Assembly (NCBI GenBank): GCA_017447005.1
Contig: JAFSOM010000416.1
Location: forward strand, 1 to 5,889
Direction of reading: 5' to 3'
Length of the DNA: 5,889 nucleotides
From: Oscillibacter sp.
Lineage (GTDB): Bacteria; Bacillota; Clostridia; Oscillospirales; Oscillospiraceae
The notes under the pieces were generated by a model. It saw only the letters and a program-made list of their open reading frames with translations. It had not been told where the DNA came from and searched no databases. The number at the start of each line of letters is the position of its first letter. Position 1 is the first letter of the stretch. Positions 1 through 4,611 of the stretch are shown here, piece after piece. The position numbers and the translations under genes are program-made.

Positions 1-1
1 C

Positions 2-1087
2 ACGCAAAAGACATTGCGCCGTCTGAACGCGACAACCGCCTCTTTGCAGGACGTAAAAGAGATTTTGTCGGAAGTCGGGACGCTGATGGCCCCGGGCGGC
101 GTGTTGCTGTATTTGGACGAGATACAGTATTTCAATAAAAAGCAACAGCAGAGCCTTTTGGAGTTCATGGAGAACGGGCAAATTACGCTGATAGCGTCCA
201 CGACGGAGAATCCGTATTTTTACGTATACGGCGCGTTACTGTCCCGGAGCGCGGTCTTTGAGTTCAAGTCGGTGTCGCCGGAGGAGACGGAAAAGGCGGT
301 TTTCCGTGCGCTGGAACTGGAAAAAGCGCGTTCCGCGTTACCGCTGGAATGGGAAGCCGAACTTCCCGCGTATATCGCGGCGACGGGCGGCGGGGACGTG
401 CGCAAGGCGATTAACGCCGTGGAACTGCTCGTGGGCGCGGCGTCCCCGACGGACGGGAAACTCGTCCTGACGCTGGACGACGCGCAACAAATCAGCGTCA
501 AAAGCGCCATGCGTTACGACCGCGGCGGCGACGCGATGTATGACGACGCCTCCGCGCTGATGAAGTCCCTGCGGGGTAGCGACCCCGACGCCGCCTTACA
601 CTACTTGGCGCGCTTTCTGGAGGCGGGAGACCTCATCACGCCCTGCCGACGCCTGCTCTGTTCGGCGAGCGAGGACATAGGCCTAGCCTACCCGCAAGCC
701 GTTGCGATTGTACAGGCCTGCGTAGAATCGGCCATGCGTCTGGGACTGCCCGAAGCGCGTCTGCCGTTGGCGGAAGCGGCGATTCTGCTGGCGACGGCGC
801 CGAAGTCGAACAGCGTAGTGACGGCTATCGATAAAGCCTGCTCCGATGTCAAGGCGGGCCGCACGGGGGACATACCGCGCCATTTGCAGAACGTCCACGC
901 GGATACGGTGGGCATGGACAATCAACAGCGCTACAAGTATCCCCATAACTATCCGCGCCACTGGGTGGAGCAACAGTATCTGCCGGACGCGTTGCGGGGA
1001 ACGCGCTACTATGAGTGGGGCGATAACCGCATAGAACAGGCGTCGAAAGCCTACTGGGAGGGAATCTATGGAACTGCGCGTGCATGA
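2..1087 (+). CDS. rarA: RarA/MgsA replication-associated recombination AAA+ ATPase, 5'-truncated by window
   Basis: RarA (MgsA) is a tetrameric clamp-loader-like AAA+ ATPase that acts at stalled replication forks with SSB. The frame is open from the window edge; about 70 N-terminal residues including Walker A lie upstream, judging from the usual 420-440 residues. The first in-frame TTG (14) is an internal codon, not the start. Visible in order: the LNATTAS segment, Walker B LLYLDEIQ at about 101-124 (DEIQ where proteobacterial RarA has DEIH), sensor 1 TTENP near 200, the arginine-finger motif SRS near 242-250, sensor 2 GGGDVRK near 386-406, then the RarA C-terminal region with EDIGLAYPQA, GLPEARLPLAEA, LLATAPKSN and HLQN. 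It overlaps the DUF951 start by 20 bp, so the two are probably co-transcribed. Family assignment is firm; operon membership is inferred. Confidence 0.95.
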   Translation, partial: TQKTLRRLNATTASLQDVKEILSEVGTLMAPGGVLLYLDEIQYFNKKQQQSLLEFMENGQITLIASTTENPYFYVYGALLSRSAVFEFKSVSPEETEKAVFRALELEKARSALPLEWEAELPAYIAATGGGDVRKAINAVELLVGAASPTDGKLVLTLDDAQQISVKSAMRYDRGGDAMYDDASALMKSLRGSDPDAALHYLARFLEAGDLITPCRRLLCSASEDIGLAYPQAVAIVQACVESAMRLGLPEARLPLAEAAILLATAPKSNSVVTAIDKACSDVKAGRTGDIPRHLQNVHADTVGMDNQQRYKYPHNYPRHWVEQQYLPDALRGTRYYEWGDNRIEQASKAYWEGIYGTARA

Positions 1088-1262
1088 CCGGGTGGAGTTG
1101 AAGAAGCCGCACCCCTGCGGGGGGAAAACTTGGGAGATTTTGCGCGTCGGCATGGATATTAAATTACGTTGCCTGACTTGCGGACATGAGTTGATGTTAC
1201 CCCGGAGCAAGGCCGAAAAGAGTATCCGCAAACTGTTGACCGCTGAAACCGAAAACAACTGA
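1068..1262 (+). CDS. DUF951 family small protein
   Basis: A 64-residue protein matching the DUF951 family of Firmicutes, whose function is unknown. The family signature is clear: VELKKPHPCGG at residues 9-19, TWEILRVGMDIKLRC at 21-35, CGHELMLPR at 38-46 and a basic tail. H15, C17, C35, C38 and H40 are placed so that they could bind a metal such as zinc; this is inference from spacing. The ATG lies inside the end of rarA in another frame and is preceded by GGGAGG (1056-1061) with a 6-nt gap, which supports both the start and translational coupling to rarA. The length is normal for the family. A degraded copy of its 3' end follows the stop codon (1283-1329). Confidence 0.9.
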   Translation: MELRVHDRVELKKPHPCGGKTWEILRVGMDIKLRCLTCGHELMLPRSKAEKSIRKLLTAETENN

Positions 1263-1329
1263 CCGACGGAAACGGAATATGGAAGGGTATCCGTAAACGG
1301 CTGACCGACGAAAAAACTGAAAAAAATGA
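1218..1329 (+). repeat. Degenerate duplication of the DUF951 3' end (65-bp offset)
   Basis: The last 45 bases of the DUF951 gene (1218-1262) reappear at 1283-1329. Over the first 30 aligned bases I count 24 matches. The second copy translates as KGIRKRLTDEKTEKNE, beside the gene's own KSIRKLLTAETENN. The offset is not a multiple of three and the gene's stop lies between the copies, so the second is a non-coding relic. The word CTGACCGACG also occurs at 1259-1268 and 1301-1310. Confidence 0.65.
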
Positions 1330-1338
1330 AAAAACCGA

Positions 1339-1367
1339 TTGACAGCCCGCGAAAATCGGTGTATGCT
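1339..1367 (+). promoter_or_regulatory. Sigma-A type promoter for the 32-residue peptide gene
   Basis: TTGACA at 1339-1344, a 17-bp spacer and TATGCT at 1362-1367 give a near-consensus housekeeping promoter. Transcription should start near 1374, leaving a leader of about 60 nt before the ATG at 1435. A perfect 7-bp inverted repeat, ACCGATT (1334-1340) and AATCGGT (1354-1360), covers the -35 box and the spacer, where a repressor could bind. Confidence 0.8.
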
Positions 1368-1380
1368 AGGAAACCGTCAG

Positions 1381-1406
1381 ATTCGCCAAAAATGGCCCCG
1401 GCGAAT
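1381..1406 (+). other. Hairpin in the leader of the small membrane peptide gene
   Basis: ATTCGCC (1381-1387) pairs perfectly with GGCGAAT (1400-1406) around a 12-nt loop. CAG just before the stem and CTG shortly after it could extend the stem past a bulge. It ends 14 nt before the AAGGAG ribosome binding site and has no U-run, so it is not an obvious terminator. An effect on RNA stability or translation is possible but unproven. Confidence 0.5.
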
Positions 1407-1434
1407 TGTCTGTTATGGAAAAGGAGTGTTTGCC

Positions 1435-1533
1435 ATGAGTAAGAAAGCGATGCGCGTCATTTCCGTCATTCTGGCGGGGGTGATGGTGTTCGGCTTCGCC
1501 GCGACGATGATTAGCGCGTTGGTGGCGGGCTGA
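1435..1533 (+). CDS. 32-residue single-pass membrane peptide, possibly Prli42-like
   Basis: A short gene with strong expression signals: the promoter at 1339-1367, AAGGAG at 1421-1426 and an 8-nt gap to ATG. The product is 32 residues: a basic N-terminus (SKKAMR) and one hydrophobic segment at about residues 8-30, ending in VAG. The charge pattern suggests the N-terminus is cytoplasmic. A longer reading from TTG at 1339 is rejected because that codon is part of the -35 box. Size and layout recall the tiny Firmicutes membrane proteins Prli42 (a stressosome anchor) or DUF4044, but I cannot assign a family by eye. No partner gene sits beside it. It lies between rarA/DUF951 and the tyrS leader as its own transcription unit. 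That it is a gene is well supported; the function is unknown. Confidence 0.75.
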   Translation: MSKKAMRVISVILAGVMVFGFAATMISALVAG

Positions 1534-1534
1534 G

Positions 1535-1630
1535 ACGTTTCCGAATGTTCCGGTTTTCATGCCGAAAACGTTTCCGAATGTTTCGCTTTTTCATGCCGAA
1601 AACGTTTCCCGTATGCCGCTTTTTACATTT
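1535..1630 (+). repeat. 33-34 bp tandem repeat, about 2.9 copies
   Basis: Units at 1535-1567, 1568-1601 and a diverged 1602-1630, each starting ACGTTTCC. The first two differ by two substitutions and one extra T. Each of the first two ends TTTTCATGCCGAAA, and in the first GTTTTC can pair with GAAAAC around ATGCC as a 6-bp hairpin. The array begins two bases after the stop of the small peptide gene, so it may be its 3' UTR. It lacks a GC-rich stem with a clean U-run and is not a convincing terminator. Confidence 0.8.
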
Positions 1631-1696
1631 CGCGCAAACGTCCGGCGGCGTCCCATGTTTACGGATTGAAACTTTTTTCATGAATTTGACACGGAA

Positions 1697-1730
1697 TTGA
1701 CATGATTTGTCAAGCAATCCGCCTTGACAA
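1697..1730. promoter_or_regulatory. Nested inverted repeats of TTGACAA overlapping the tyrS -35 box (operator candidate)
   Basis: TTGACA (1697-1702) and TGTCAA (1708-1713) form a dyad with a 5-bp spacer. TTGTCAAG (1707-1714) and CTTGACAA (1723-1730) form a second, perfect 8-bp dyad with an 8-bp spacer whose right arm contains the -35 box. A further TTGACA at 1686-1691 lies 11 bp upstream of the first. The repeats are seen directly; their role as a regulator site is inference. Confidence 0.45.
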
Positions 1731-1752
1731 GAAAGCCGGAATCCGATACAAT
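1724..1752 (+). promoter_or_regulatory. Sigma-A type promoter of the T-box/tyrS transcript
   Basis: TTGACA at 1724-1729, a 17-bp spacer and TACAAT at 1747-1752 form an almost perfect housekeeping promoter. The predicted start near 1759 is just before the first strand of T-box stem I (CGGCT at 1761), which fits the usual arrangement. Confidence 0.88.
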
Positions 1753-1760
1753 CATTATGA

Positions 1761-2043
1761 CGGCTGAGAAGAGGAAGAGTACCCGCGTGAAGCGCCGCGC
1801 AGAGAGTCCCGGGTTGGTGGAACGGGACGGGCCGCATACGGGGAATACGCCTTGGAGCCGGTATCCGAACGACGCCCTGCCCGGGAGCGTCCAGTAGGCG
1901 TATCCCGGGTTACGCCCGTTATCGCGTATTCCGCGCCTCGGCGCGGGCGGAGGCCGTGTTCGTGAGGGCGCGGCGAAGCAGAGGTGGTACCGCGATAGTT
2001 TTTATTGCCCTCTGTCCCGGAGCGGGGACGGAGGGCCTTTTCC
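1761..2043 (+). promoter_or_regulatory. T-box leader, tRNA-Tyr responsive (UAC specifier)
   Basis: A tRNA-binding leader that lets transcription reach tyrS when uncharged tRNA-Tyr accumulates. Stem I is closed by CGGCT (1761-1765) with AGCCG (1856-1860). Its distal hairpin GTCCCG/CGGGAC (1806-1811/1823-1828) follows the AGAGAG element (1801-1806). In the specifier region GAA-TAC-GCC, TAC (1846-1848) is a tyrosine codon, agreeing with the downstream gene. A stem III-like GGCGTA...TACGCC element follows near 1900. The T-box TGGTACCGCG is at 1985-1994; its TGGT would pair with an ACCA acceptor end. The antiterminator pairs CAGAGG (1979-1984) with CCTCTG (2009-2014), which competes with the terminator's 5' arm. 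Exact boundaries of stem II were not resolved. Confidence 0.93.
2007..2043 (+). terminator. Regulated rho-independent terminator of the tyrS T-box
   Basis: Arms 2007-2018 (GCCCTCTGTCCC) and 2025-2036 (GGGACGGAGGGC) make a 12-bp stem with one G-U pair and a 6-nt loop, followed by CTTTTCC. The 5' arm is shared with the antiterminator helix, so the two folds exclude each other. Confidence 0.9.
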
Positions 2044-2049
2044 GCCCCG

Positions 2050-2091
2050 GAAATTACAGCTAATCATAGAGAAATTACAGCCAATCATGGG
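2050..2091 (+). repeat. 21-bp tandem duplication between the T-box terminator and tyrS
   Basis: Units 2050-2070 and 2071-2091 both begin GAAATTACAGC and match at 18 of 21 positions. The second ends at the purine-rich ribosome binding region. Its ATG at 2087 is in frame with tyrS but has no Shine-Dalgarno sequence in front. Confidence 0.85.
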
Positions 2092-2093
2092 GA

Positions 2094-2098
2094 AAGGA
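2094..2098 (+). promoter_or_regulatory. tyrS ribosome binding site (decides the start)
   Basis: AAGGA at 2094-2098, within a GGAAAGGAAAGG purine run, lies 9 nt before ATG 2108. The in-frame ATG at 2087 lies upstream of this site and cannot use it, so 2108 is the likelier start. Confidence 0.75.
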
Positions 2099-2107
2099 AA
2101 GGTTACT

Positions 2108-3334
2108 ATGCAAATCTATGAGGAACTCCAAGCGCGGGGACTGCTGGCGCAGGTCACGGACGAGGACGAAATCCGGGAGCTTGTCAACGCGGGGAAAGCG
2201 GTATTTTATATCGGCTTTGACCCCACGGCGGACAGTCTGCACGTCGGACACTTTATGGCCTTGTGCCTGATGAAACGTATGCAGATGGCGGGCAACCGTC
2301 CTATCGCGCTTATCGGCGGCGGTACGGGCATGATTGGCGACCCGTCCGGGCGCACCGACATGCGTTCCATGATGACCGTCGACACGATTCAACACAACTG
2401 CGACTGCTTCAAAAAGCAAATGGAACGCTTTATCGAGTTCGGGGACGACAAAGCGCTGATGGTCAACAACGCCGACTGGCTCCTGAAACTGAACTATATC
2501 GACCTGTTGCGGGAAGTGGGCGCGTGTTTCTCGGTCAACAATATGTTGCGGGCGGAGTGCTACAAGCAGCGTATGGAAAAGGGCCTGTCGTTCTTGGAGT
2601 TCAACTACATGATTATGCAGGCGTATGACTTCTATCACATGTACCAGACGCTGGGCTGTAACATGCAGTTCGGCGGCGACGACCAATGGAGCAATATGCT
2701 GGCGGGTACGGAACTCATCCGGCGCAAACTGGGCAAAGACGCCTATGCCATGACCATTACGCTACTGTTGAACTCGGAAGGGAAGAAAATGGGCAAGACG
2801 GCGAAAGGCGCGGTCTGGCTCGACCCCGACAAGACGACGCCGTTTGACTTCTACCAGTACTGGCGGAACGTGGACGACGCCGACGTATTGAAATGTATGC
2901 GAATGCTGACCTTCCTCCCGCTGGACAAGATAGAGGAAATCGGCGCGTGGGACGGAAGCCGGATTAACGAGGCGAAAGAACTGCTTGCTATGGAACTGAC
3001 GACGTTAGTGCACGGCGGCGCCGAGGCGGAGAAATGCCGCGAGACGGCGCGGAGCTTATTTTCCGGTACGGGCGCGGCGGAGCATATGCCGGCGACGGAA
3101 ATTCCGGCGGCGCAGTTCGAGAACGGCAAAATCAGCGTGATACGTCTGCTGACGCTGTGCGGGCTTTGTCCGTCGAACGGCGAGGCGCGGCGGCTGATTC
3201 AGCAGGGCGGCGCCATGGTCAACGGCGCGAAGGTTACGGACATCGCCGCCGAACTCGAACAGGACGATTTTAAGGGCGACGGCGTGATTTTGAAGAAGGG
3301 CAAGAAAGTCTTTCACCGCGCCTTTACGCTTTGA
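2108..3334 (+). CDS. tyrS: Tyrosyl-tRNA synthetase (TyrRS, bacterial TyrS type)
   Basis: Cytoplasmic class Ic synthetase that activates tyrosine with ATP and loads it onto tRNA-Tyr. From ATG 2108 the protein has 408 residues, normal for the family. The Rossmann catalytic domain shows FDPTADSLHVGH (38-48; HIGH-type motif HVGH 45-48), GGGTGMIGDPSG (70-81), the tyrosine pocket YMIMQAYD (167-174) and GGDDQW (189-194), and the KMSKS-type loop KMGKT (227-231), where many TyrRS have KFGKT. WLDPDKTTPFDFYQYW (237-252) is typical. The C-terminal S4 RNA-binding domain covers about 343-405, with the conserved PSNGEARRLIQQGG. It is preceded by a tyrosine T-box and appears to be transcribed alone, since the next genes are convergent. 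No key residue is missing. Confidence 0.97.
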   Translation: MQIYEELQARGLLAQVTDEDEIRELVNAGKAVFYIGFDPTADSLHVGHFMALCLMKRMQMAGNRPIALIGGGTGMIGDPSGRTDMRSMMTVDTIQHNCDCFKKQMERFIEFGDDKALMVNNADWLLKLNYIDLLREVGACFSVNNMLRAECYKQRMEKGLSFLEFNYMIMQAYDFYHMYQTLGCNMQFGGDDQWSNMLAGTELIRRKLGKDAYAMTITLLLNSEGKKMGKTAKGAVWLDPDKTTPFDFYQYWRNVDDADVLKCMRMLTFLPLDKIEEIGAWDGSRINEAKELLAMELTTLVHGGAEAEKCRETARSLFSGTGAAEHMPATEIPAAQFENGKISVIRLLTLCGLCPSNGEARRLIQQGGAMVNGAKVTDIAAELEQDDFKGDGVILKKGKKVFHRAFTL

Positions 3335-3342
3335 GCGTCTTT

Positions 3343-3359
3343 CGCGGACGGAATCCGCG
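3343..3359 (+). terminator. Weak hairpin after tyrS
   Basis: CGCGGA (3343-3348) pairs with TCCGCG (3354-3359) around CGGAA, 8 nt after the tyrS stop. It is followed by TTAAAAT, not a proper U-run. A second small perfect hairpin, ACGCT-TTG-AGCGT (3326-3338), spans the stop codon and is followed by CTTTC. Either could help end tyrS transcription, but neither is a textbook terminator. Confidence 0.35.
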
Positions 3360-3360
3360 T

Positions 3361-3384
3361 TAAAATCCGGCATATCGCGCCGGA
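3361..3384 (-). terminator. Rho-independent terminator of the yetF-DUF4363 operon
   Basis: On the minus strand TCCGGC (3384-3379) pairs with GCCGGA (3371-3366) around a 7-nt loop, followed at once by TTTTA. It lies about 60 bp past the DUF4363 stop. The stem is only 6 bp but perfect and GC-rich. Confidence 0.6.
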
Positions 3385-3394
3385 AACGGGAATA

Positions 3395-3428
3395 CGCTTT
3401 GCGGGGGCGTTCTGTTCCCCGCAAGGCG
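3395..3428. terminator. Strong 12-bp hairpin between convergent genes
   Basis: CGCTTTGCGGGG (3395-3406) pairs with CCCCGCAAGGCG (3417-3428), one G-U pair, 10-nt loop. Neither side carries a real U-run (AAACC on the plus strand, TATTCCC on the minus strand). It sits between the tyrS stop and the DUF4363 stop and may stabilise 3' ends or aid termination from either direction. Confidence 0.45.
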
Positions 3429-3442
3429 GAAACCGGATGACG

Positions 3443-3916
3443 CTATAAGATATTGTCAATCGAAAACTGTTCCATTTCGGTAAGCGTCCGCAACTGTTCG
3501 CGCAGGGTTTCCAGTTCCGTCAGGAAGCTGACCTCATCCCCGGCGCGGGCGAACAAAACGCAACGTCTATAAAGCGCGTCGCCGCCGTTGGAGGCGTCGT
3601 GACGGGAGACGATATGCAGATACGTCCGGCAGTCGCGCCAGTCCTGATAGCCGCTCTCCATGACGCGGGCGGCCTCCGTCCACTGTTGCGCGTGGGCGTA
3701 ACGTTCCGCGCTGTCCAACTGTTCCAACAGGCGGCGGGAACGCGTCGTAATGGCGCGGGCGTTCCAGAGCGAGCACAGAAGAAGCGTCGCCAATACGAGA
3801 AACGGCGCAAGGCGTCCGCGTTTCAGGCGTCGGCTTTGTTCCATAGGCTTGTTTCGTTTGACGCTTTGGCCTTGTTTCGTAGGCTTGTCTCGTTTGACGC
3901 TTTGGCCTTGTTTCAT
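3443..3916 (-). CDS. DUF4363 family membrane-anchored protein
   Basis: 157 residues from the ATG at 3916, which overlaps the yetF stop as ATGA. AAAGGAG (3931-3925) with an 8-nt gap decides this start over the in-frame ATG at 3940. The product has a very basic N-terminal tail (1-35), one hydrophobic segment (about 36-51, LAPFLVLATLLLCSLW), then a mostly alpha-helical domain with LLEQLDSAERYAHAQQWTEA (63-82), a WRD/YLHIVSRHD stretch (93-107) and a LRTLTEMEQFSIDNIL end. This layout, with the final NIL, matches DUF4363, a Firmicutes family of unknown function that I recall occurring beside DUF421 genes. The domain probably faces outside. Odd: residues 1-12 and 13-24 are a near-perfect tandem duplication (KQGQSVKR repeated), with a worn third unit at 25-36. 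Family assignment is good; function unknown. Confidence 0.82.
   Translation of the reverse strand: MKQGQSVKRDKPTKQGQSVKRNKPMEQSRRLKRGRLAPFLVLATLLLCSLWNARAITTRSRRLLEQLDSAERYAHAQQWTEAARVMESGYQDWRDCRTYLHIVSRHDASNGGDALYRRCVLFARAGDEVSFLTELETLREQLRTLTEMEQFSIDNIL
3809..3916 (-). repeat. 36-bp in-gene tandem repeat starting at the DUF4363 start codon
   Basis: Units 3881-3916 and 3845-3880 match at 34 of 36 positions. In coding sense the first begins at the ATG start codon and the second has ACG in the same place. A third block, 3809-3844 (MEQSRRLKRGRL), aligns with about 23 of 36 matches and again starts ATG. Each unit encodes twelve residues of a basic tail, so reading frame is kept. Confidence 0.9.
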
Positions 3917-4596
3917 AGCGTTTTCTCCTTTGGAATGCACAGCGCTTTTCCGTACTCATCCACAGTCAGCATAAAGACATCGGCGGGAGAGCGTATGCCG
4001 CGTTCGGACAAAACCCCGTTCATCCATGCCGTATCGCGCCCGCACGTTTCCAAATTTTTACTCAAAACCCGCCCGTCGTTGATGATGATAACGGGTAAGG
4101 TTACGTCGTCGTCCGGCGTCAGATTTAATTGGGCGGCGGTGGGCGGCTGGGCGACGTTCCATGGCAATACGGATAACCGCCCGGAGTTTTCCAGAATCGC
4201 GTATTTCACGCTTTCGATACTGGAAAAGCCCTGTCCGCGCAATTCCTCTAACAATTCGTCGAGCGTGTAGCGGTTGGCGGTCATCACGGACTGTTGCAGG
4301 ACGCCGTTCCGGATAAGCACGGCGGGCGCGCCGCAGAGCAGTTCCCGAAAACGCAGATTCCATAAGGAAAGCTGACTCAATATCATGGACAGGGACAGCA
4401 AGACCAGTATCGGGATGATACCGTCTAACAAAGGAATCCCGAAATCTTGCATGGGCACGGTAGCGAGGTCGGAAATCATCATTGTGAGCACGAGTTCCCC
4501 CGGCTCCAGTTCCCCGATTTGCCGCTTGCCCATGAGCCGGAGACCAACCATAATGAACAAATATAGAATCAACGTGCGAAACAGGGCGGTTATCAC
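3913..4596 (-). CDS. yetF: YetF-family (DUF421) membrane protein
   Basis: A 227-residue DUF421 protein. Three hydrophobic segments at about 5-22, 35-50 and 58-79 are followed by a soluble, probably cytoplasmic, domain. Family motifs are clear: GKRQIGELEPGELVLTMMISDLATVPMQD (23-51), the GIPLLDGI turn (53-60), and LDELLEELRGQGFSSIESVKYAILENSGRLSV (112-143). Bacillus YetF relatives (including DUF421/DUF1657 proteins) are linked to spore-membrane properties; the biochemical role is not settled. The start is GTG, backed by GAGGTGAT (4610-4603), a long match to the 16S anti-Shine-Dalgarno, with a 6-nt gap. Its ATGA overlap with DUF4363 indicates translational coupling. Tandem 30/33-bp units lie directly upstream. 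No clear promoter was found. Confidence 0.93.
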   Translation of the reverse strand: MITALFRTLILYLFIMVGLRLMGKRQIGELEPGELVLTMMISDLATVPMQDFGIPLLDGIIPILVLLSLSMILSQLSLWNLRFRELLCGAPAVLIRNGVLQQSVMTANRYTLDELLEELRGQGFSSIESVKYAILENSGRLSVLPWNVAQPPTAAQLNLTPDDDVTLPVIIINDGRVLSKNLETCGRDTAWMNGVLSERGIRSPADVFMLTVDEYGKALCIPKEKTL

Positions 4597-4611
4597 GGGC
4601 GAATCACCTCT

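Noticed and set aside
1339..1533. 64-codon version of the small peptide starting at TTG 1339
   Set aside because: The TTG is the first half of the -35 box and lies upstream of the transcription start; ATG 1435 has the ribosome binding site.
1535..1630. Possible CRISPR array
   Set aside because: Units are directly tandem with no spacers between them, only three copies, and no cas genes are present.
1697..1730. Rex, TnrA or CIRCE-type operator
   Set aside because: Arm sequences or spacers do not fit those consensus sites; left as an unnamed dyad.
1511..1837. 108-codon minus-strand frame with repeated RNIRKR peptides
   Set aside because: The peptide repeat is a translation of the 33-34 bp DNA repeat; the frame runs backwards across the tyrS promoter and T-box stem I.
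2087..3334. tyrS start at ATG 2087 (415 residues)
   Set aside because: No Shine-Dalgarno before it, it lies in the 21-bp duplication, and the added residues MGKGKVT are the ribosome binding site translated.
3443..3940. DUF4363 start at the in-frame ATG 3940 (165 residues)
   Set aside because: ATG 3916 has AAAGGAG at proper distance and the ATGA overlap; the eight extra residues include that site translated.
3599..4270. 223-codon plus-strand frame antisense to yetF/DUF4363
   Set aside because: No ribosome binding site, and it contradicts two recognised protein families on the other strand. Its internal repeat is the reverse complement of the DUF4363 tail repeat.
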